DNA of 64,000 nucleotides from Chlorobiaceae bacterium (GCA_013334965.1 JAAXWO010000004.1:124001-188000); one strand, 5' to 3'. Shown: positions 9,897 to 22,067, counted from the stretch's first letter. Made by a program: numbers and translations. The notes: generated from the letters alone by a model not told the origin.

Positions 9897-11036
9897 TTAA
9901 AATATTTTCCTATTTAACCAATTATATTGGTGCTTGAAAAAATTGTAACCGCTGTACATCACCGAAGATTTTCCATCCCTCCAGACCCTGCTCGCGATAA
10001 AAAATCTCAATATCCTCGACTGCAGGGCCATCGGATTCAGGAACTCGGAAATACCCCTGACGCCATCAAGCCTGTATCCGTCGACCGTCATTGAAAACAT
10101 CGATGCGTAACGGAGATAAAACGGACCGGTATCAAGCACATCGTTATGGCTGACCATGACGCTGACATCTTCGGTCTGCAGACCAAGGGTTTTGCCATGT
10201 GAAGGCGCAAACAGGCCTCTCGTGAAATGATTTTCAGTGATGCGCACGTCGTCGAACACCTTTTTCTTCCCGCTCTGGTTGTCGTTAAGCATCATCACCG
10301 CAAGGGGAGCGGATTTATGACCCTGAAGGAAAATAACGTAGTAGATCAGGTCGAAGCGCTCCGAAAAAGCACGACCCCAATACCACCTGCTGATAGATTC
10401 GTACATCGGTACGGTCCCGAGGTTGTGGTCGTGATACCCTAACCCCCGGAATCTGACTTCACGCAGGGAAACTGGCTGTTCGCTGTCAATGGAGAGCTCT
10501 CCATCGACATCGGCTTTGGGAACGCTGAGATGCCACTGAAGACGAGGAGCCGGATCCGCAACGGGGGACTTGTCCCGTGAATAATCAAACCGGTGGCGCG
10601 GACGGAAGGAAAATGCCCCTTGAACCCTTTTACGCCTGGCAGGAAAGGCGAAATCGATCGTCAGCCGGTACTCGTCTTTCTGACTGTCGTAGTGAAAAGC
10701 GTTTCCCTCGAAGCGTATGCCGATTTCAGGAAAAAAGGAGTCGAAAAGCCCGTCTCGCCCTTCCTTGATGAAATTGATCGTTTCCCGGCCGTTTTCGTAA
10801 AGCTGAAAACTGAAACCGGCGTAGTTTCCCGGATGGGGACGATCGGCCCGGATACCGGACTTCCACTCCTCATAATGGTTTATGTAGTAAGGGGAAAATG
10901 CGAATCCTGAAAACCAGACAAGTACGATGGATATTCCCTGAGCCTCATCCTCGGCATCAAAATACCACCACTCGTATGAACCTGGATCGTCAAGCTTGTG
11001 CCATACTTCCTGTACTGAATCGGTGGTGATGTTCAT
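9897..11036 (-). CDS. crtC: Carotenoid 1,2-hydratase
   Basis: Adds water across the 1,2 double bond of the carotenoid psi end group; in green sulfur bacteria this makes hydroxychlorobactene-type pigments. CrtC landmarks are visible: GSYEWWYFDAED near the N terminus and GYHDHNLGTVPM followed by WYWGRA. The open frame runs back to 11201 but would then overlap the tRNA-Phe gene, so I take the internal ATG at 11036, giving 379 residues. It lies upstream of petCB on the same strand with a 153-bp gap, a gene order I recall from Chlorobaculum tepidum. Function is inferred from family motifs. Confidence 0.88.
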   Translation of the reverse strand: MNITTDSVQEVWHKLDDPGSYEWWYFDAEDEAQGISIVLVWFSGFAFSPYYINHYEEWKSGIRADRPHPGNYAGFSFQLYENGRETINFIKEGRDGLFDSFFPEIGIRFEGNAFHYDSQKDEYRLTIDFAFPARRKRVQGAFSFRPRHRFDYSRDKSPVADPAPRLQWHLSVPKADVDGELSIDSEQPVSLREVRFRGLGYHDHNLGTVPMYESISRWYWGRAFSERFDLIYYVIFLQGHKSAPLAVMMLNDNQSGKKKVFDDVRITENHFTRGLFAPSHGKTLGLQTEDVSVMVSHNDVLDTGPFYLRYASMFSMTVDGYRLDGVRGISEFLNPMALQSRILRFFIASRVWRDGKSSVMYSGYNFFKHQYNWLNRKIF

Positions 11037-11166
11037 GCCGCGGAATGGTGATGATCGAACGGCCGGAAGTGCATCGCATGAACGATGATACTGATGAAGG
11101 AAGCCGGGAAAGATAAGGGTGCGTTCGGATACCTGAGCAGGCCTTTGCAGCCTGAAACCGAAGAGC

Positions 11167-11242
11167 TGGTGGACAGAGAGGGAATCGAACCCACGACACA
11201 AGGATTTTCAGTCCTTTGCTCTACCAACTGAGCTATCTGTCC
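11167..11242 (-). tRNA. tRNA-Phe (GAA)
   Basis: Reading leftward, the 76-nt sequence folds as a cloverleaf: acceptor GGACAGA/TCTGTCC, D-arm AGCTCAGTTGGTAGAGC, anticodon loop CTGAAAA with anticodon GAA, and the T-arm GGTTCGAATCC. The 3' CCA is encoded. It sits between crtC and gltX. Confidence 0.97.
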
Positions 11243-11309
11243 ATAAGGCGTGATGAGAATATAGCAATTCGGCCTTTTAAGGCAAAACAGAAAATATTTT
11301 TTTCCCGTA

Positions 11310-11344
11310 CCATCCGTCATGCCGAAACCTGGCATGACGGATGG
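11310..11344. terminator. Perfect 14-bp inverted repeat after gltX
   Basis: CCATCCGTCATGCC and GGCATGACGGATGG flank a 7-nt spacer, 7 bp beyond the gltX stop. On the gltX strand an A/T-rich stretch follows rather than a clean T run, so a termination role is likely but not certain. Confidence 0.65.
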
Positions 11345-11350
11345 CAGACC

Positions 11351-12862
11351 TCAGGAAGCAGACGTACCGAGCCTCTCGATGCCGCGATTGATCCTGCGAA
11401 GCACGGTATCCTTGCCCAGCACCTCAAGCATGTGGTAGAGGCTCGGGCCGAAGCTCACTCCGGAAGTGACGATCCTGAGCGGGTGGATCAGCACGGCAGG
11501 CTTGAGTCCTTTCGGAGCCACGAACTCCTTGAGCAGGGCTTCGATGCCTTCAGCAGTGAAATCCCCGCACGCTTCTAGCAGGCAGGAGAACTCTTTCAAC
11601 AGGGCCGGAGTTTCAGTAGTCCATCGTTTCTCGACAGCTTCCGGTTCGTAGGATTCCGGCTCGAAAAAGAAGTAACTGCTGAAAGTCACGAATTCGTGTT
11701 CATAGTTGACTCGCTCCCTCATCAGATCGACCACCATTCCGAGGTACTCGTCGGAGGTAATGCGCGTCAGGGGCATTTCAGAGGTTTTCGTCTCCAGCTC
11801 CTTGTGGAGCAGGGGCTTGATGACCGCGACGATCTTTTCGACAGGACGGGATTTGATATACTGCTTCTCGAGCCAGTTGAGCTTCTCGACGTTGAACACG
11901 GCGCCGGCCTTGCCGACCCTCTCAAGGGAAAACCTGGAGATAAGCTCGTCCATGCTGAACACCTCCTGCTCGCTCCCCTCACCCTCGTTCCAGCCAAGCA
12001 AAGCGATGAAATTGATGATCGCCTCGTTGCTGAACCCCTTACGGATGTAATCCTCAACGGCCACGTCGCCCTGACGCTTGCTGAGCTTCGAACGGTCAGG
12101 ATTGAGCAAGAGGGGAAGATGCGCGAACTTCGGCGGTTCCCAACCGAAGAATTCGTAGAGCAGCAGGTGCTTCGGCATCGAAGGCAGCCACTCCTCCCCC
12201 CTGATGATATGGGTGAACTCCATCAGGTGGTCGTCGATGACGCTCGCGAAGTGATAGGTCGGGAACCCGTCCGACTTCATGAGCACCTGGTCGTCGATGG
12301 TTGACGAATCGAACTCGATGGGACCACGGATGAGATCCTCGAACCAGACGGACACATAGTCCGGCACCTTCATCCTCACCACATAGGGAACGCCCTCTTC
12401 GAGCTTTTTCTTTATTTCGGATTCCGGAACGTTGCCGCCCATGTCTTCGGGCAACCATTTGCGGTTGTACTTGGGCTGGAGCCCCTGCTTGAGCTGGAGC
12501 TGCCGGTTTTCCTCAAGCTCCTCCGAGGTCGAAAAGCAGTAATAGGCATTTTTGTCTTCGAGAAGCCTTACACAGTAGTCGCGGTAGATCGAAAGACGCT
12601 GAGACTGTACATACGGGCCGTAATTGCCGCCATGAATCGGGCTTTCGTCGGGAATGATCCCTGCCCATACGAGAGTGCTTATGAGGTTTTTCTCGGCATC
12701 TTCAACTTTCCGGCTCTGGTCGGTGTCTTCAATCCTGATGACGAAATCCCCATTCATTCTCTTTGCGAACAGGTAGTTGTAAAGGGCGGTGCGAAGACCT
12801 CCCACATGAAGGTATCCCGTTGGAGATGGGGCAAATCGTGTTCTAACCCGTTGACCGGCCAT
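11351..12862 (-). CDS. gltX: Glutamyl-tRNA synthetase
   Basis: Class I aminoacyl-tRNA synthetase charging tRNA with glutamate. The 503-residue protein has the N-terminal catalytic motif [13 protein letters not shown] (the HIGH-type motif) and the KLSKR version of the KMSKS loop, then an anticodon-binding C-terminal half. Because gatA is also encoded in this window, the enzyme may be non-discriminating and also make Glu-tRNA(Gln) for amidation; that is inference. Start ATG at 12862 places the motif at the usual distance. Confidence 0.96.
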   Translation of the reverse strand: MAGQRVRTRFAPSPTGYLHVGGLRTALYNYLFAKRMNGDFVIRIEDTDQSRKVEDAEKNLISTLVWAGIIPDESPIHGGNYGPYVQSQRLSIYRDYCVRLLEDKNAYYCFSTSEELEENRQLQLKQGLQPKYNRKWLPEDMGGNVPESEIKKKLEEGVPYVVRMKVPDYVSVWFEDLIRGPIEFDSSTIDDQVLMKSDGFPTYHFASVIDDHLMEFTHIIRGEEWLPSMPKHLLLYEFFGWEPPKFAHLPLLLNPDRSKLSKRQGDVAVEDYIRKGFSNEAIINFIALLGWNEGEGSEQEVFSMDELISRFSLERVGKAGAVFNVEKLNWLEKQYIKSRPVEKIVAVIKPLLHKELETKTSEMPLTRITSDEYLGMVVDLMRERVNYEHEFVTFSSYFFFEPESYEPEAVEKRWTTETPALLKEFSCLLEACGDFTAEGIEALLKEFVAPKGLKPAVLIHPLRIVTSGVSFGPSLYHMLEVLGKDTVLRRINRGIERLGTSAS

Positions 12863-13194
12863 AGCACAAATTATCCAGTTTAGTTTTTTACGGCAGCAAG
12901 TTGCTGTTGGTCACCATGGCCCGATAAAATCCGTTACCCGGTTCCATTGCTTCATCGGACGGTGCCGTTTTGAAAGCATTGAATTTAAAAAAATCTACCT
13001 GCATTTGGTAACCTGATGATGAAAAGAAACCGATTGAAGCCCCAACGGGCCGTATCCCCAAATGAAGGAAGAAATAACCTCGAAAAAACATCGATGATAC
13101 GCCATAAAGATAAACTTTTTGGTTTCCATCGAAGTTTTAGTTTTAATTACTTGTAATGCCATAAGTTATCTTGCATCATCCGAACAGTCTCACG
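12863..13194. other. Divergent spacer between gltX and ftsH
   Basis: About 330 bp holding the divergent promoters of gltX and ftsH. A 67-codon minus-strand frame (12888-13091) lacks a recognisable domain. The last 90 bp before ftsH are AT-rich, as expected of a promoter, but I cannot name the boxes. Confidence 0.45.
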
Positions 13195-15162
<1,968 letters not shown>

Positions 15163-15223
15163 GAATCACCGGGCCTGGCCACCGGTTTCCGGAACAAACT
15201 TAAACGCGAATGCGAGGTAGTTC

Positions 15224-15586
15224 ATGCATTTCTTCTATCTGTTAATGATTGGAATTGCCGCCGGGGTGCTCTCGGGAATGTTCGGCGTCGGGGGGGGCGT
15301 GATCATCGTACCGTCGCTCGTGCTGATGTTCGGCATGAGCCAGCAGACCGCAAGTGCGACATCGCTGATAGCGCTGCTTCTCCCGGTAGGACTTCTCGGT
15401 GTTTACGAATATTACCAGTCAGGGAAAATTTCGACCGAGAACATCTGGTTCGGGCTTTTTATCGCTCTCGGACTTTTTGCCGGAGCTTTTTTCGGGGCAA
15501 GGGTGGCCATCAGTTTGTCGAGTGAAACCCTGCGCCGGCTATTCGCTGTTTTTCTTGTATTTGTAGCCATCCGCCTCTGGTTTTGA
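15224..15586 (+). CDS. Half-size TauE/SafE-type membrane permease
   Basis: A 120-residue, very hydrophobic protein with three to four membrane helices and the glycine-rich GMFGVGGGVIIVPSL motif that marks the TauE/SafE (DUF81) family, whose full-length members export sulfur-containing or other small anions. Full-length proteins have two such repeats and about 250 residues; this has one, so it probably works as a dimer. The substrate cannot be told from sequence. It follows ftsH by 61 bp and ends 41 bp before the HU gene. Confidence 0.8.
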   Translation: MHFFYLLMIGIAAGVLSGMFGVGGGVIIVPSLVLMFGMSQQTASATSLIALLLPVGLLGVYEYYQSGKISTENIWFGLFIALGLFAGAFFGARVAISLSSETLRRLFAVFLVFVAIRLWF

Positions 15587-15627
15587 TTCACTGTACCGGT
15601 AAAACTTTAACCCAAGCACACACTACC

Positions 15628-15933
15628 ATGGGACAGACAACCACAAAAGCCGACCTGGTGAACGTCATCGCACAAAGAACAGGCCTGACGAAGAACGAAA
15701 CCGAATCAGTCGTAGACAGCCTGTTCGAAAGCATCATCGACTCGTTGAAGGCCGGCAAAAGGATTGAAATCCGTGGGTTCGGATCATTCAACATCCGCTA
15801 CAAGAACCTCCGGCAGGCAAGAAACCCCAGGACCGGGGAAAAGGTGACGGTAGGGCCGAAAAACGTGCCGACCTTCAAGATATCCAAAGAGTTCAAACAT
15901 GCCGTCAGCGAAAGCCTGAAAACACCGGAATGA
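15628..15933 (+). CDS. HU/IHF-family DNA-binding protein
   Basis: Small nucleoid protein that bends DNA. The 101 residues fit the HU/IHF fold, with the arm region GFGSFNIRYKNLRQARNPRTGE containing the family-typical R-N-P-x-T-G. The open frame starts at 15583 inside the preceding permease gene, but the ATG at 15628 gives the family-sized protein. Whether it is HU-like or an IHF subunit cannot be decided here. Confidence 0.93.
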   Translation: MGQTTTKADLVNVIAQRTGLTKNETESVVDSLFESIIDSLKAGKRIEIRGFGSFNIRYKNLRQARNPRTGEKVTVGPKNVPTFKISKEFKHAVSESLKTPE

Positions 15934-15971
15934 CGGGATCGCCTTCGCACTCGGCGCTGCGCGTTTTCGTA

Positions 15972-16364
15972 TCAGAGTTGAAAGGGATCCTCGATGATTT
16001 CGAAGGTGATCCCTTTATGCGCCCTCTGAAAACTTATACGGATATAATGCCGGTTTTCAGGCTTGAATATGTCCGAACCCTTTTCGGCAGCATATAGAAT
16101 GACATGTCCTTTTCCGTTGCCGAATTCGTGGGCAAGATCCCTGTATCGCCGAAATACCAAATTGGTATAGGTTGTTCCATCACGCTGGACGACATCATTG
16201 CTCTCTTCACCGAAGTCGACGATAACCTCGGGTTTGGCGAGCAGTGACATCTCTTTGCCTATCCAGATGCTCAGGATTTCGAGATGAAATGGAAGATAGA
16301 GTGAATTGCTGAATACCAGACCGGTTCGGCCATCGCGTATGGCATCGATAAATCCGTTCATCAT
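15972..16364 (-). CDS. Conserved-looking protein of unknown function
   Basis: A 130-residue soluble protein from the ATG at 16364 (an alternative TTG lies at 16388). It is mixed alpha/beta in appearance, with a central EVIVDFGEESNDV stretch and no signal peptide, membrane helix or metal-binding motif. I do not recognise the family. It is convergent with the HU gene, 38 bp apart, and is followed upstream by a 300-bp gap, so it is probably its own transcription unit. Normal codon use argues that it is a real gene. Confidence 0.65.
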   Translation of the reverse strand: MMNGFIDAIRDGRTGLVFSNSLYLPFHLEILSIWIGKEMSLLAKPEVIVDFGEESNDVVQRDGTTYTNLVFRRYRDLAHEFGNGKGHVILYAAEKGSDIFKPENRHYIRISFQRAHKGITFEIIEDPFQL

Positions 16365-16664
16365 GGGATGTGGTTTGTATTGTGTCAACGGCAGAAGGTT
16401 TTCAGGCTATCCAGGTTCATGAGAGGATCAGCCTTACGACATCGAACTCTTGATTTGCGACGGCGTTCAACCGCTCCGGTCATTGTCCCCGACAATGAAA
16501 ACACCTTGATGGACTGCAGGAATCTCCCGGAAACAGGTTATCCGTACTATAGGAATAATCGATTTCGAACCCGAAGGCGAATTCGTTTTCGTACCATTCA
16601 CTTGATAGTTTTTTCCTGACGCATCACGCTCAGACTTATCCGTCAGCCCAGCGGTTACGCGCAG
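16365..16664. other. Intergenic region, no gene seen
   Basis: Three hundred bases between the unknown gene and the end of the antiporter gene. No convincing open frame, tRNA or repeat is visible on either strand. Confidence 0.5.
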
Positions 16665-18110
16665 CTAATAGTTGAACATGAAGAACCAGAGCGTTCCAAA
16701 AAGCGGCAGCAGCAAAGGAATCGAATAGCGATAAACATATTCCAGGAAGTCCGGCACATCTGCTTCTGTCTGCGCAGCTATATTCCGTACCATGAAGTTG
16801 GGAGCGTTGCCGATATAGGTTAGAGCTCCGAAGAAGACTGATGCCGCCGATATTGCAAGCAGATAGAGTTCCGATGAGGTGTCACCGACGATCGGTGATG
16901 CGACTCCCTGCGCAAACAGCTTTACGTCTACGGGATTCCCGGCATCAAGGCCAAACTTGCCAAGCGCTCCGGCAAAGAAGTTGAGGTAGGTCGGCGCATT
17001 GTCGAGCACGCCGGACAGGATTCCGGTGAACCAGTAGAATCGGGTGACGCTGAACCCGTCGGCATTCAACCGGGCATATCCGCCGATAAGCTGAAGTGCG
17101 GGAATCATGGTAAAGAATATGCCGATAAACAGAAAAGAGATCTCCCTGATCGGCTCGAAATTGAACTCGTTGCCTTTGAGCGCCTCTTTGTCGGCACTCC
17201 TATAGGCAATCACTGCAATGACGGACATGATCACCTCCCTTATGCCGAAAGGAAGATGAAACATCTGTTGAAGGCTCGGGAAACCGTCGATAACGGCAGG
17301 ATCGAGAAACACCGATAGGATAAGAAGCCCGAGGAAAAGGAAATTTCTCTTCCCCCTGATCTGAATCCCTCCCGAAACATCGATCTCAGCGTCCGATTTA
17401 CCGACGATGGCGTCGAATACCATGAAGATGAGGCAAAGCGCGACGATCGTCAACAGCCACGGCAACCAAAGGCGGGCCAGAACCCAGAAAAACGGCACCC
17501 CCCTGAGAAAACCCAGAAAAAGCGGCGGATCGCCTATCGGAGTCAGGCCTCCTCCGATGTTGCTGACAATGAAAATGAAAAATACGATATGAAACGCCTT
17601 AAGACGCCCCTTGTTGATCCTGAGATAGGGGCGGATGAGGAGCATCGACGCACCGGTAGTTCCTATGACGTTCGCCAGGAGTGCGCCTGACAGCAGCAAC
17701 ATGAGGTTAACCGCTGGAGAGCCCCGCCGCCCTATCCTGATCAGGATACCTCCGGCAACAATGAACAGTGACGAAAGAAGGGCAATGAACGACAGGTACT
17801 CTTCCAGGGTATGCTCCAGCAAATCCAGGCCATGGCCTCCGCTGAACACATACCAGAGCAATACCGGCAAAGTGAGGATGATGGAAACCTTCTGATAATG
17901 GTGTTCCCAGAATCGCGGGAAAAGGAGAGGGGCGCCTGCAATCATCAGCAAAAGCAGCACAAATGGAAAGGCCAGCCATACTGGTGTCACGGCGATGTAA
18001 GCGGCACCTCCAGCCCTCGCACTGCAGAATGCCGCGGCAGGTGCGGCCATCAGGAAAAAAAGCGGTGCTGCGCAAAACGCAGCACGCTTCAGGAAATTGA
18101 GGGAATTCAT
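16665..18110 (-). CDS. NhaD/citrate-transporter-family ion antiporter
   Basis: Integral membrane transporter with about 11-12 helices. The 481-residue protein begins with a hydrophobic, cleavable-looking segment ending near APAAAFCSA. Family landmarks include SNIGGGLTPIGDPPLFLGFLRG, FMVRNIAAQ, and the intramembrane motif TGILSGVLDNAPTYLNFF, typical of NhaD-type Na+/H+ antiporters and the wider ion transporter (ArsB/CitM) superfamily. The frame extends to a TTG at 18134, but the ATG at 18110 gives a cleaner N terminus. It follows apt by 28 bp, so it is probably cotranscribed with mtaB and apt. Sodium/proton exchange is the best guess; the substrate is inferred. Confidence 0.8.
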   Translation of the reverse strand: MNSLNFLKRAAFCAAPLFFLMAAPAAAFCSARAGGAAYIAVTPVWLAFPFVLLLLMIAGAPLLFPRFWEHHYQKVSIILTLPVLLWYVFSGGHGLDLLEHTLEEYLSFIALLSSLFIVAGGILIRIGRRGSPAVNLMLLLSGALLANVIGTTGASMLLIRPYLRINKGRLKAFHIVFFIFIVSNIGGGLTPIGDPPLFLGFLRGVPFFWVLARLWLPWLLTIVALCLIFMVFDAIVGKSDAEIDVSGGIQIRGKRNFLFLGLLILSVFLDPAVIDGFPSLQQMFHLPFGIREVIMSVIAVIAYRSADKEALKGNEFNFEPIREISFLFIGIFFTMIPALQLIGGYARLNADGFSVTRFYWFTGILSGVLDNAPTYLNFFAGALGKFGLDAGNPVDVKLFAQGVASPIVGDTSSELYLLAISAASVFFGALTYIGNAPNFMVRNIAAQTEADVPDFLEYVYRYSIPLLLPLFGTLWFFMFNY

Positions 18111-18138
18111 AAAAATGCCTACGTAATGAGGCAAAGGA

Positions 18139-18672
18139 TCAATCCCCTTCGAATTCGGTCAGGGAGTAAATGTTGTATCCTTTGTCGATAATCTTCTTTT
18201 CTCCGCCGACATCAGGCAGGTTCACGATGAAGGCCATGCCTGCGACCACGCCTCCGACCTTTTCGACGAGGGCTGCCGCTGCAAGCGCCGTCCCGCCGGT
18301 GGCGAGCAGGTCATCGACAAGCAACACCCGCTGTCCCTTCTCGAGGGCATCGATATGCATTTCGATCTTGTCGCTGCCGTACTCGAGTTCGTATTCGAGC
18401 TCGACGACGTCTGCCGGAAGCTTGCCCGGCTTCCTGACCGGCACAAAACCCTTCCCGAGCGTATAAGCCAAGGCTCCGCCGAGGATGAAACCCCTGGCTT
18501 CGATACCGACGACAACATCGAAATCCAGACCTTTGGACAGATAGTGCTGAGTCATGTTGTCGATCACCAGGCGGAATCCGACGGGATCCTTGATGAGCGT
18601 GGTGATGTCGCGGAACATGATCCCTTTCTTGGGGTAATCGGGAACAGTACGAATCCGGGATTTGATTGGCAT
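18139..18672 (-). CDS. apt: Adenine phosphoribosyltransferase
   Basis: Purine salvage enzyme making AMP from adenine and PRPP. The PRPP-binding loop VLLVDDLLATGGTA and the VVGIEARGFILGGALA motif are clear, as is DYPKKGIMFRDIT near the N terminus. Starting at the ATG at 18672 gives 177 residues, the usual Apt length; the frame runs back to 18711 without family support. It lies 48 bp downstream of mtaB on the same strand. Confidence 0.95.
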   Translation of the reverse strand: MPIKSRIRTVPDYPKKGIMFRDITTLIKDPVGFRLVIDNMTQHYLSKGLDFDVVVGIEARGFILGGALAYTLGKGFVPVRKPGKLPADVVELEYELEYGSDKIEMHIDALEKGQRVLLVDDLLATGGTALAAAALVEKVGGVVAGMAFIVNLPDVGGEKKIIDKGYNIYSLTEFEGD

Positions 18673-18720
18673 GGTGATGTTTGTCGAAATTGGAAAAGAC
18701 TGGGAAAACATTGAAAGTAT

Positions 18721-20067
18721 TCAAAATAATAGTCTGCCATATAATTGCAAACCATCCCCAAAGCCTTCAATGAACACATCATGCTCGCGACCTCTCATGT
18801 CTTCAGGATTGTTGTCTGCATCTATCTCGACCCTGAGGTAATTACCGCTGTAACCGCTCCATCGCAATACGCCACCACTGACTTGCGGCCCATCCTCGAA
18901 CAATACCCGCATCCGGCTTCCTATGAAAGCTTTCGCAAAACGACGATGAATGCGTTCGCCAAGTTCTGTCAATCGATTATAACGTAGATCGGATACGTCA
19001 GGATGTACTCTCGCCACCTGCCCGTCGGCGACCTGACGAAAAAGCTTGGTCCGCGGCCTTACCGAACAGGTGAACACATGCAGGTAAGCGACAGGAAGCC
19101 CTTCGATAAAACGATACATCTCCTCGAAATCGCTTTCGCTCTCACCGGGGTAACCGACCATCACGTCAGCGCCGATGCCGCACCCCGAAATTCTGGAAAC
19201 GGCATTCATCAAACGTTCACGGTAACTTTTCGTATCGTAATGGCGTCCCATTGCCCTGAGGACATTGTCCGACCCGCTCTGCAGCGGCAGATGAAAATGG
19301 GGCATGATTTTACCGGAGCCCGCCACAGTTTCCACCAATTCATCGTCGAGCAGGTCCGGCTCAACCGAACCTATCCGGATCCTGCTGACATCTACCTTGT
19401 CGAGCAGTTTGAGAAGACCGGAAAAACCTGTATCGCCGTAGCGATAATCAGCGATATTGATTCCGGTCAGAACGATTTCGCGATACCCGGCTTCAGCAAT
19501 TTTCACGGCGCTGTCAAGCAGGGTTTCGACAGGCACTGACCTTGAACGACCCCTGGCGAGAGGAATGGTGCAATAGGCACAACCGTAACTGCAGCCGTCC
19601 TGTATCTTCAGGAAGGCACGCGTTCTTCCCTGTTCAGGCTGGCTGATCAGCGAGTTCGCCGGAACTGCGACATCCAGCTCCCGGACAGGCGACACCGTCA
19701 CCAATGGAAAAGCCTTTTCCGGGTCCGGTTCGTATGAGTAGTTCGAGCAGTTGAACTTGTCCACCGTTCCCAGGACTATCGACACCCCTTCGATTTCCGC
19801 GAGCCGGCCAGGATCGAGCTGTGCATAGCACCCGACTACAGCCACCCTGCTCCCGGCATTCATTCTTATTATTTTGCGTATCTGCTGCCTCGTCTTCTTC
19901 TCCGCCTGTCCCGTAACTGCACATGTATGAACAATAATGAGATCGGCGCCATCATCCGGATGAACAAGTTTCCAACCTTCTGAAACAAGGGAATCGAGAA
20001 TTGCAGAGGTTTCTGCATAGTTAACTTTACACCCAAGAGTTACAGCAGCAACACTTTTTTGTTTCAT
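18721..20067 (-). CDS. mtaB: Radical SAM methylthiotransferase (MtaB-type)
   Basis: Adds a methylthio group to N6-threonylcarbamoyladenosine at position 37 of tRNA. The 448-residue protein has the methylthiotransferase N-terminal domain (TLGCKVNYAET), a second Cys at HTCAVT and a third at VGCYAQ. The radical-SAM cluster motif is CSYGCAYC, and a C-terminal TRAM-like region follows. The LGCKVNYAE start is typical of MtaB rather than MiaB or RimO. First gene of a leftward run mtaB-apt-antiporter. Confidence 0.9.
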   Translation of the reverse strand: MKQKSVAAVTLGCKVNYAETSAILDSLVSEGWKLVHPDDGADLIIVHTCAVTGQAEKKTRQQIRKIIRMNAGSRVAVVGCYAQLDPGRLAEIEGVSIVLGTVDKFNCSNYSYEPDPEKAFPLVTVSPVRELDVAVPANSLISQPEQGRTRAFLKIQDGCSYGCAYCTIPLARGRSRSVPVETLLDSAVKIAEAGYREIVLTGINIADYRYGDTGFSGLLKLLDKVDVSRIRIGSVEPDLLDDELVETVAGSGKIMPHFHLPLQSGSDNVLRAMGRHYDTKSYRERLMNAVSRISGCGIGADVMVGYPGESESDFEEMYRFIEGLPVAYLHVFTCSVRPRTKLFRQVADGQVARVHPDVSDLRYNRLTELGERIHRRFAKAFIGSRMRVLFEDGPQVSGGVLRWSGYSGNYLRVEIDADNNPEDMRGREHDVFIEGFGDGLQLYGRLLF

Positions 20068-20289
20068 TAATTTACTCTTCCAGCTTAGTTATGCAGTATT
20101 CCATCGAAGTATATATATGCAGTATTTTAACACACAACAAATCTTCTCGAAAAGTCAATTATTATATAATGGCGTCAAATTCACTCCATAAAAAATATCC
20201 TTTCTTTTCAGACTTATTAATATATTTATTATAATAGCTCTGAATTCGAACACGGATCAAGAATTTCACATAAACATAAGTAGATAACT

Positions 20290-20745
20290 ATGAGTACCGT
20301 AAAAAAAGAGTCTGCGCCAGACAAGTTCGACCTTTACATCCTTAATGTCGATGAGTTCAAGAACTTGAACAAAGAAAAGAACGAGTTAAGGGAGAAAATC
20401 AACGGCATGAGACTTCAATTCGAAGAAACGATCAGGCCTTTTGAAAATGAGCTGAATGCCATCGTTAAAAAACTTGAAGCCAATCTTTCAAAAATCGAGG
20501 GCGGCACTGTTGCAAAAGCAGGTTCAGCCAAATTCGGTCGCGGCAAGCTTGGCGCATCAATTAAAGGCCTTCTTCAGGGTAATCCGGATAAAGCGTTCAA
20601 GCCTCGCGAAATCGCATCGGCGTTGCAGACCAAAGGAACTGCAGTCAGCCTCTGGTTCAACAAATACGGCAATGTCGACCCGGAGATCGAACGCATTCCT
20701 GTAGGTGACGGCGGCAAGCGTTTCCTGTATCAGATCAAACGCTGA
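20290..20745 (+). CDS. Coiled-coil plus winged-helix-like protein, unknown function
   Basis: A 151-residue protein in two parts. Residues about 20-75 are strongly charged and heptad-like, a predicted coiled coil. After a basic Gly/Ala/Lys linker (residues 76-92) comes a compact C-terminal region (GASIKGLLQGNPDKAFKPREIASAL to the end) that reads like a winged-helix DNA-binding domain. No enzyme motif is present. It has its own AT-rich upstream region and a strong terminator 40 bp after the stop, so it is a monocistronic gene. I infer a small regulator or nucleoid-associated protein and cannot name it. Confidence 0.75.
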   Translation: MSTVKKESAPDKFDLYILNVDEFKNLNKEKNELREKINGMRLQFEETIRPFENELNAIVKKLEANLSKIEGGTVAKAGSAKFGRGKLGASIKGLLQGNPDKAFKPREIASALQTKGTAVSLWFNKYGNVDPEIERIPVGDGGKRFLYQIKR

Positions 20746-20785
20746 TCAAGCCAGAAGATATCGGTTTTAAACCGTTGATTTATCA

Positions 20786-20820
20786 TAAAAAGGCTGTCTT
20801 TGAAGGACAGCCTTTTTTGT
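20786..20820. terminator. Bidirectional intrinsic terminator
   Basis: AAAAAGGCTGTC and GACAGCCTTTTTT form a strong stem with a T run on both strands, lying between the convergent winged-helix gene and rodA. Confidence 0.9.
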
Positions 20821-20843
20821 TATTCATCCTTTTTTCATCGAGT

Positions 20844-22067
20844 TCAGTAACCGATATTCCGCCGGTTTCTGGAGAAATTCATGGCCAGCCCGACCATCAT
20901 CATATTAGCGACAAGAGATGAACCGCCATATGATATAAATGGCAGCGGAACTCCGATGACGGGCATAACACCAATCGTCATACCGACATTTATAACTACA
21001 TGGGTTAAAAGAAGAGATGCATATCCGGCAAGCAACAGCTCAACAAACTTGTTCTTGATTGCGCCGACCATCCATACAAGACGCAGAATAAGTGCAAGAA
21101 AAAAAAGAAGTAACAGAGTTGAACCTATGAGCCCGAGTTCTTCTGCAATAACACAAAAAATGAAATCTGTCCATTGGGCAGGAATATATCTAAGCTGCGT
21201 CTGTGTGCCATGAAGAAATCCTTTACCTATAAATCCTCCTGAAGCGATGGCAATCTTTGCCTGAAGCGCGTTGTAACCTGCTCCCTGCGGATCGGCTGTG
21301 GGATCGAGGAATATCTGGATTCTCTTGATCTGGTGCGGCTTCAGGATAGACGCCGTAAACCTCCATGTCAGCAGGCCGCTTGCGACCCCTCCGGCGGTTA
21401 TCAGCAACTGATGAAGCATCACCTGTTTCCTGAGCAGAAAGAATATTACCAGTGAAACGACAGCCAGCGTAACAAGGATATAAATGTTGAAAAATCCTGA
21501 AAGCATCAGCGCTACCGGGACTACCGCAAGCATAATGTAATACAGATCGAATCCTGCCATAACGATCATTGGAACCACAAACGAAAGACAGGTAAGGGCT
21601 GTGCCTGTATCCGGCTGTAAAATCACAAGACTGGCGGGCAAAAGGGCGATACCGAGCGCCTTGCCAAGATCGACCGCATTGTTTATGTCGGTCTGGTCAT
21701 CGGAGAGGAACCTTGCCATGGCGATGATGGTAATCATCTTGGTAAGCTCCGATGGCTGGAAGCTGAACATGCCGAATCGCACCCAGCTCGTCTGGCCAGC
21801 GATCTTCCTGCCGAATACAAGTACTGCGAGCAGCAAAACGATACCTGCGCCGTACATGATGTAGGCACTATCCTTGAACAACCGGTAATCGGAGAAGTAG
21901 ATCGCCACGACAACCACCAAACCTGCGATGGCCCAAACGAGTTGACGAAAGAAGAGGTCTGTCTCTCCGGAGCCGTTGGTGGCACTGAACACGGCCATCA
22001 GCCCCATACACATCAAACCGGCCATCGAACCCAGAAGCCATGGGTCGAGTTTGTTAATCTTTTCCAT
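20844..22067 (-). CDS. rodA: Rod shape-determining protein RodA (SEDS glycosyltransferase)
   Basis: Peptidoglycan polymerase of the elongation machinery. The 407-residue protein has about ten membrane helices and the SEDS signatures [34 protein letters not shown] and, at the C terminus, [18 protein letters not shown]. The early LDPWLLGS start is typical of RodA rather than FtsW. The usual partner PBP2 is not adjacent within the visible genes; the next gene to the right, era, is divergent. Confidence 0.94.
   Translation of the reverse strand: MEKINKLDPWLLGSMAGLMCMGLMAVFSATNGSGETDLFFRQLVWAIAGLVVVVAIYFSDYRLFKDSAYIMYGAGIVLLLAVLVFGRKIAGQTSWVRFGMFSFQPSELTKMITIIAMARFLSDDQTDINNAVDLGKALGIALLPASLVILQPDTGTALTCLSFVVPMIVMAGFDLYYIMLAVVPVALMLSGFFNIYILVTLAVVSLVIFFLLRKQVMLHQLLITAGGVASGLLTWRFTASILKPHQIKRIQIFLDPTADPQGAGYNALQAKIAIASGGFIGKGFLHGTQTQLRYIPAQWTDFIFCVIAEELGLIGSTLLLLFFLALILRLVWMVGAIKNKFVELLLAGYASLLLTHVVINVGMTIGVMPVIGVPLPFISYGGSSLVANMMMVGLAMNFSRNRRNIGY

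Noticed and set aside
11037-11201. Longer crtC N terminus reaching into the tRNA-Phe
   Set aside because: The extra 55 residues are not family-like and overlap a clear tRNA gene.
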